A stretch of 7,351 nucleotides of DNA, from the NCBI GenBank assembly GCA_900754755.1, contig CAAEEC010000202.1, forward strand, positions 1-7,351, given 5' to 3'. The position numbers and the translations under genes were made by a program. Shown here piece after piece: positions 5,392 to 7,351 of the stretch; position 1 is the stretch's first letter, and every line of letters begins with the position of its first letter. The notes below the pieces were generated by a model. It saw nothing but the letters and a program-made list of their open reading frames with translations, did not search any database and was not told the DNA's origin. The stretch comes from Clostridia bacterium. Its GTDB lineage: Bacteria; Bacillota; Clostridia; Christensenellales; Aristaeellaceae.

Positions 5392-6978
5392 ATGGCAAGA
5401 AAGGCACTCATCCTGACCCTGGCACTGGCACTGCTGCTTTCGTCCGGCGCACTGGCAGTAGACTACGACACATCGAAGGGGTATCCCGTCGTGGAAGAAC
5501 CGGTAACCTTCAACATCCTCGCCCGCCAGCACATGTTCCACGTGGACTGGAGCGAAATGGATCTGTGGAAGGATTATGAGGAAATGACCGGCATTCACAT
5601 CGAATGGACGCTGGTGCCCACGGAATCCTTTTCGGAAAAGCGCAACCTTCTCCTTGCCGCCAATGAATTGCCCGACGCCATCATGATCGCCGGACTGAGC
5701 AACGCGCAGCTGGTGCAATACGGCGAAGACGGCCTGTTCGCGGATTTTGCGCCCCTGCTGGAGCACATGCCCCATCTGAGCAAGGCGCTGGAGAAGTATC
5801 CGCAGGTGAAGGCCGGCATCACCATGCCCAACGGCGCGATTTACGGCCTGCCCGGCATCTTTGACAGCGAGTTCAAGTCGCTGATTGTGAGCGGCGGCCT
5901 GTACATTCAGAAATCCTATCTGGAGAATCTGAATATGGAGATTCCCAAAACCGTCGATGAATTCACCGATTTCCTGCTCGCGGTCGCGCGGGAGGACGCG
6001 GACGGCGACGGCGATCCCACGAATGAAGTCGGCTATGCCAATCCGCTCACTTCCGGCACGGGTGCGCTGAGCGACGCAGTGAGCCGCCTGTTCGGCGCAT
6101 ATGGCCTTGGAACGTTGGGCACCTCCAAGCACGCCAGTCTGCAGCTCAACGAGGATGGCTCGCTGTCCTTCCTGCCCGCTACCGACCGCTATAAGGAGGT
6201 GCTGCAGAAGGTACACGAGTGGTACGAGGCGGGCGTTTTCGCGCCGGATGTGCTCACCATGGATTCCGCCGCGACCTATGCCCTCTGCGCGGAAAACCGC
6301 GCCGCCGTCGCGGCCACGCTGTCCGCCACCAACTTCACCAATACCCCGGAGGATTACATCGGCATGGAGGCGCTGGAAGGCCCTTATGGGGATAAGCAGG
6401 TGTGCTGGCAGAACATGAACCTGGCGAATGTGGGCACCTTCGTGATCACCGCGGACTGCGAACAGCCCGAACTGCTGGCCAGCTGGATCGACTGGTTCTA
6501 TTCGGACGATGGCTCCATCAAGTTCTTCATGGGCACCGAGGGAGAAACGTTTGACATCGTCGACGGAGAATACATCTATCAGGATTGGGTCACGAACAGC
6601 CCTGATGGCCGCTCGATGGACGAGATCATTGGCACATTCAGCTGCTATCCGGGCGGCGGCGCGCCCCGCATCGTTACGGAATCCTATTTCTCCGGCACGC
6701 AGAAGCAGCCGGACGCCATGGCCTTGGGCGAGTTGAATTTTCCGTATCTCACACCCGATGCGGCCCCCGATTTCACCTATACACTGGAGGAGAGCCAGCG
6801 GCTCACGGAACTGAGCGACCTGCAAACCTACGTGGCCAACATGCAGATTCAGTTCGTCACGGGCCAGGAGTCGTTCGACAACTGGGACGCTTATCTCGAG
6901 CGGCTGGAGCAGCTGGGCGTAAAGGAATATATGGAAATTGAAATCGCTGCCTACGAAAGGTATTTGGCGGCGCTGTAA
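5392..6978 (+). CDS. lplA: Extracellular solute-binding protein for sugar uptake, LplA type
   Basis: A 528-residue exported protein that captures the substrate and delivers it to the two permeases. Residues 1-22 are a clear signal peptide: a basic start (MARK), a leucine/alanine-rich core, and the ending SSGALA before VDYD. It looks like an ordinary signal peptidase I site. There is no lipobox cysteine (the first cysteine is C299), which is unusual for a Gram-positive binding protein. The mature part follows the large LplA/AlgQ-like class: an N-terminal lobe with VTFNILARQ and NLLLAANELPD (about 38-95), then an acidic loop EDADGDGDPTNE (201-212) like the calcium loops of this class. The complete C-terminal tail is FVTGQESFDNWDAYLERLEQ (488-507). 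The ATG has a strong AAGGAGG site (5377-5383) eight bases upstream. It is the last gene of the operon and is followed by a terminator. A complex oligosaccharide is likely, but the substrate cannot be told from sequence alone. Confidence 0.94.
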   Translation: MARKALILTLALALLLSSGALAVDYDTSKGYPVVEEPVTFNILARQHMFHVDWSEMDLWKDYEEMTGIHIEWTLVPTESFSEKRNLLLAANELPDAIMIAGLSNAQLVQYGEDGLFADFAPLLEHMPHLSKALEKYPQVKAGITMPNGAIYGLPGIFDSEFKSLIVSGGLYIQKSYLENLNMEIPKTVDEFTDFLLAVAREDADGDGDPTNEVGYANPLTSGTGALSDAVSRLFGAYGLGTLGTSKHASLQLNEDGSLSFLPATDRYKEVLQKVHEWYEAGVFAPDVLTMDSAATYALCAENRAAVAATLSATNFTNTPEDYIGMEALEGPYGDKQVCWQNMNLANVGTFVITADCEQPELLASWIDWFYSDDGSIKFFMGTEGETFDIVDGEYIYQDWVTNSPDGRSMDEIIGTFSCYPGGGAPRIVTESYFSGTQKQPDAMALGELNFPYLTPDAAPDFTYTLEESQRLTELSDLQTYVANMQIQFVTGQESFDNWDAYLERLEQLGVKEYMEIEIAAYERYLAAL

Positions 6979-6996
6979 CGACGGCACAGGGCAAGG

Positions 6997-7053
6997 GGCT
7001 GCCTCATGGCGGACTGTTCCCCCGGGAACGGTGCAAAATGAGGCGGCCTTTTT
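6997..7053 (+). terminator. Two-part rho-independent terminator of the transporter operon
   Basis: GGCTGCCTCAT (6997-7007) pairs with ATGAGGCGGCC (7038-7048) as 11 base pairs with one G-T pair, followed directly by TTTTT (7049-7053). The loop holds a second hairpin, CTGTTCCC (7014-7021) with GGGAACGG (7024-7031). It begins 18 bases after the binding-protein stop codon and closes the operon. Confidence 0.88.
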
Positions 7054-7198
7054 CCTGCCCGATCGCTGGCGGACATTTGTGCCCTTCCAGGGCCGCTTTC
7101 TGCGCCATATCCCGGCGTGCTCCCGCCCGCATTCCCCCATAGAGCGCGGCAGACAACAATGCCCATTCGGATTTGCGGCGTCATATGGAGGCGAGAAT

Positions 7199-7351
7199 AT
7201 GCTTCAGGCAATCGTGGACGCGGCTAAGATGGCTGACGTGGGCATATTGGACACAATATTTGATATAGAAAATGAGAAACTGGACATCGACAGGGAGGAT
7301 GAACTTCCCGGCCGGGCGCGGAAAGGCGGTATCCGCTTGCTCTCAGGGACG
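7199..7351 (+). CDS. N-terminal part of an unrecognised protein, cut by the window edge
   Basis: The frame is open for 51 codons from the ATG at 7199 to the end of the window. It has a GGAGG ribosome binding site (7187-7191) seven bases before the start. The visible part begins MLQAIVDAAKMADVGILDTI and continues into a strongly acidic stretch at about residues 22-36 (with IENEK and DIDREDEL) and then a basic one. No signal peptide or membrane segment is visible, and I do not recognise a family. It lies beyond the transporter terminator, so it probably belongs to another transcription unit. I see no convincing promoter in 7054-7198. An alternative ATG at 7185 in another frame stops after 27 codons and lacks a ribosome binding site, so it is less likely. 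A chance open frame cannot be excluded at this length. Confidence 0.5.
   Translation, partial: MLQAIVDAAKMADVGILDTIFDIENEKLDIDREDELPGRARKGGIRLLSGT

Noticed and set aside
5356..7140. 594-codon open frame on the minus strand opposite the binding-protein gene
   Set aside because: It mirrors a well-supported gene in GC-rich DNA, its translation is rich in His, Gln, Arg and Gly without domains, and it runs through the terminator.

Overview
The window looks like part of the chromosome of a GC-rich member of the Firmicutes, probably class Clostridia. This is inferred from strong GGAGG-type ribosome binding sites, a YesM/YesN-type two-component system, an Lpl-type ABC sugar importer, and sigma-A-like promoters sitting in an AT-rich gap between GC-rich genes. 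No rRNA, tRNA, CRISPR array, insertion sequence or phage gene was seen.

Layout. Positions 24-3238 (minus strand) hold a two-gene operon: a membrane sensor histidine kinase (YesM family), then a response regulator with a C-terminal AraC-type DNA-binding domain (YesN family). The two genes overlap by 4 bases (ATGA). Positions 3239-3482 form a divergent, AT-rich control region. It has one good promoter for the kinase side, two good promoters for the transporter side, a short dyad near the predicted start site of the first, and a direct repeat just upstream of the second. Positions 3483-6978 (plus strand) hold a three-gene operon: permease 1 (LplB type, TTG start), permease 2 (LplC/YtcP type) and a large extracellular solute-binding protein (LplA type). 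A two-part rho-independent terminator follows at 6997-7053. From 7199 an unrecognised reading frame starts and runs off the window edge.

How the parts fit. The usual model for this arrangement is that the kinase senses an extracellular signal, directly or through the binding protein, phosphorylates the regulator, and the regulator activates the divergent transporter operon so that a carbohydrate (probably an oligosaccharide) is imported. The operon has no ATPase gene, so the permeases probably use a shared ATPase of the MsiK/MsmX type encoded elsewhere. No glycoside hydrolase lies in the window, so the substrate cannot be named.

The layout is a familiar one and I do not see a clearly new system. 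The points most worth checking are the binding protein's signal peptide without a lipobox cysteine, altered glycine positions in both ATP-binding G boxes of the kinase, the direct repeat that could be the regulator's binding site, and a hairpin just upstream of the binding-protein gene.
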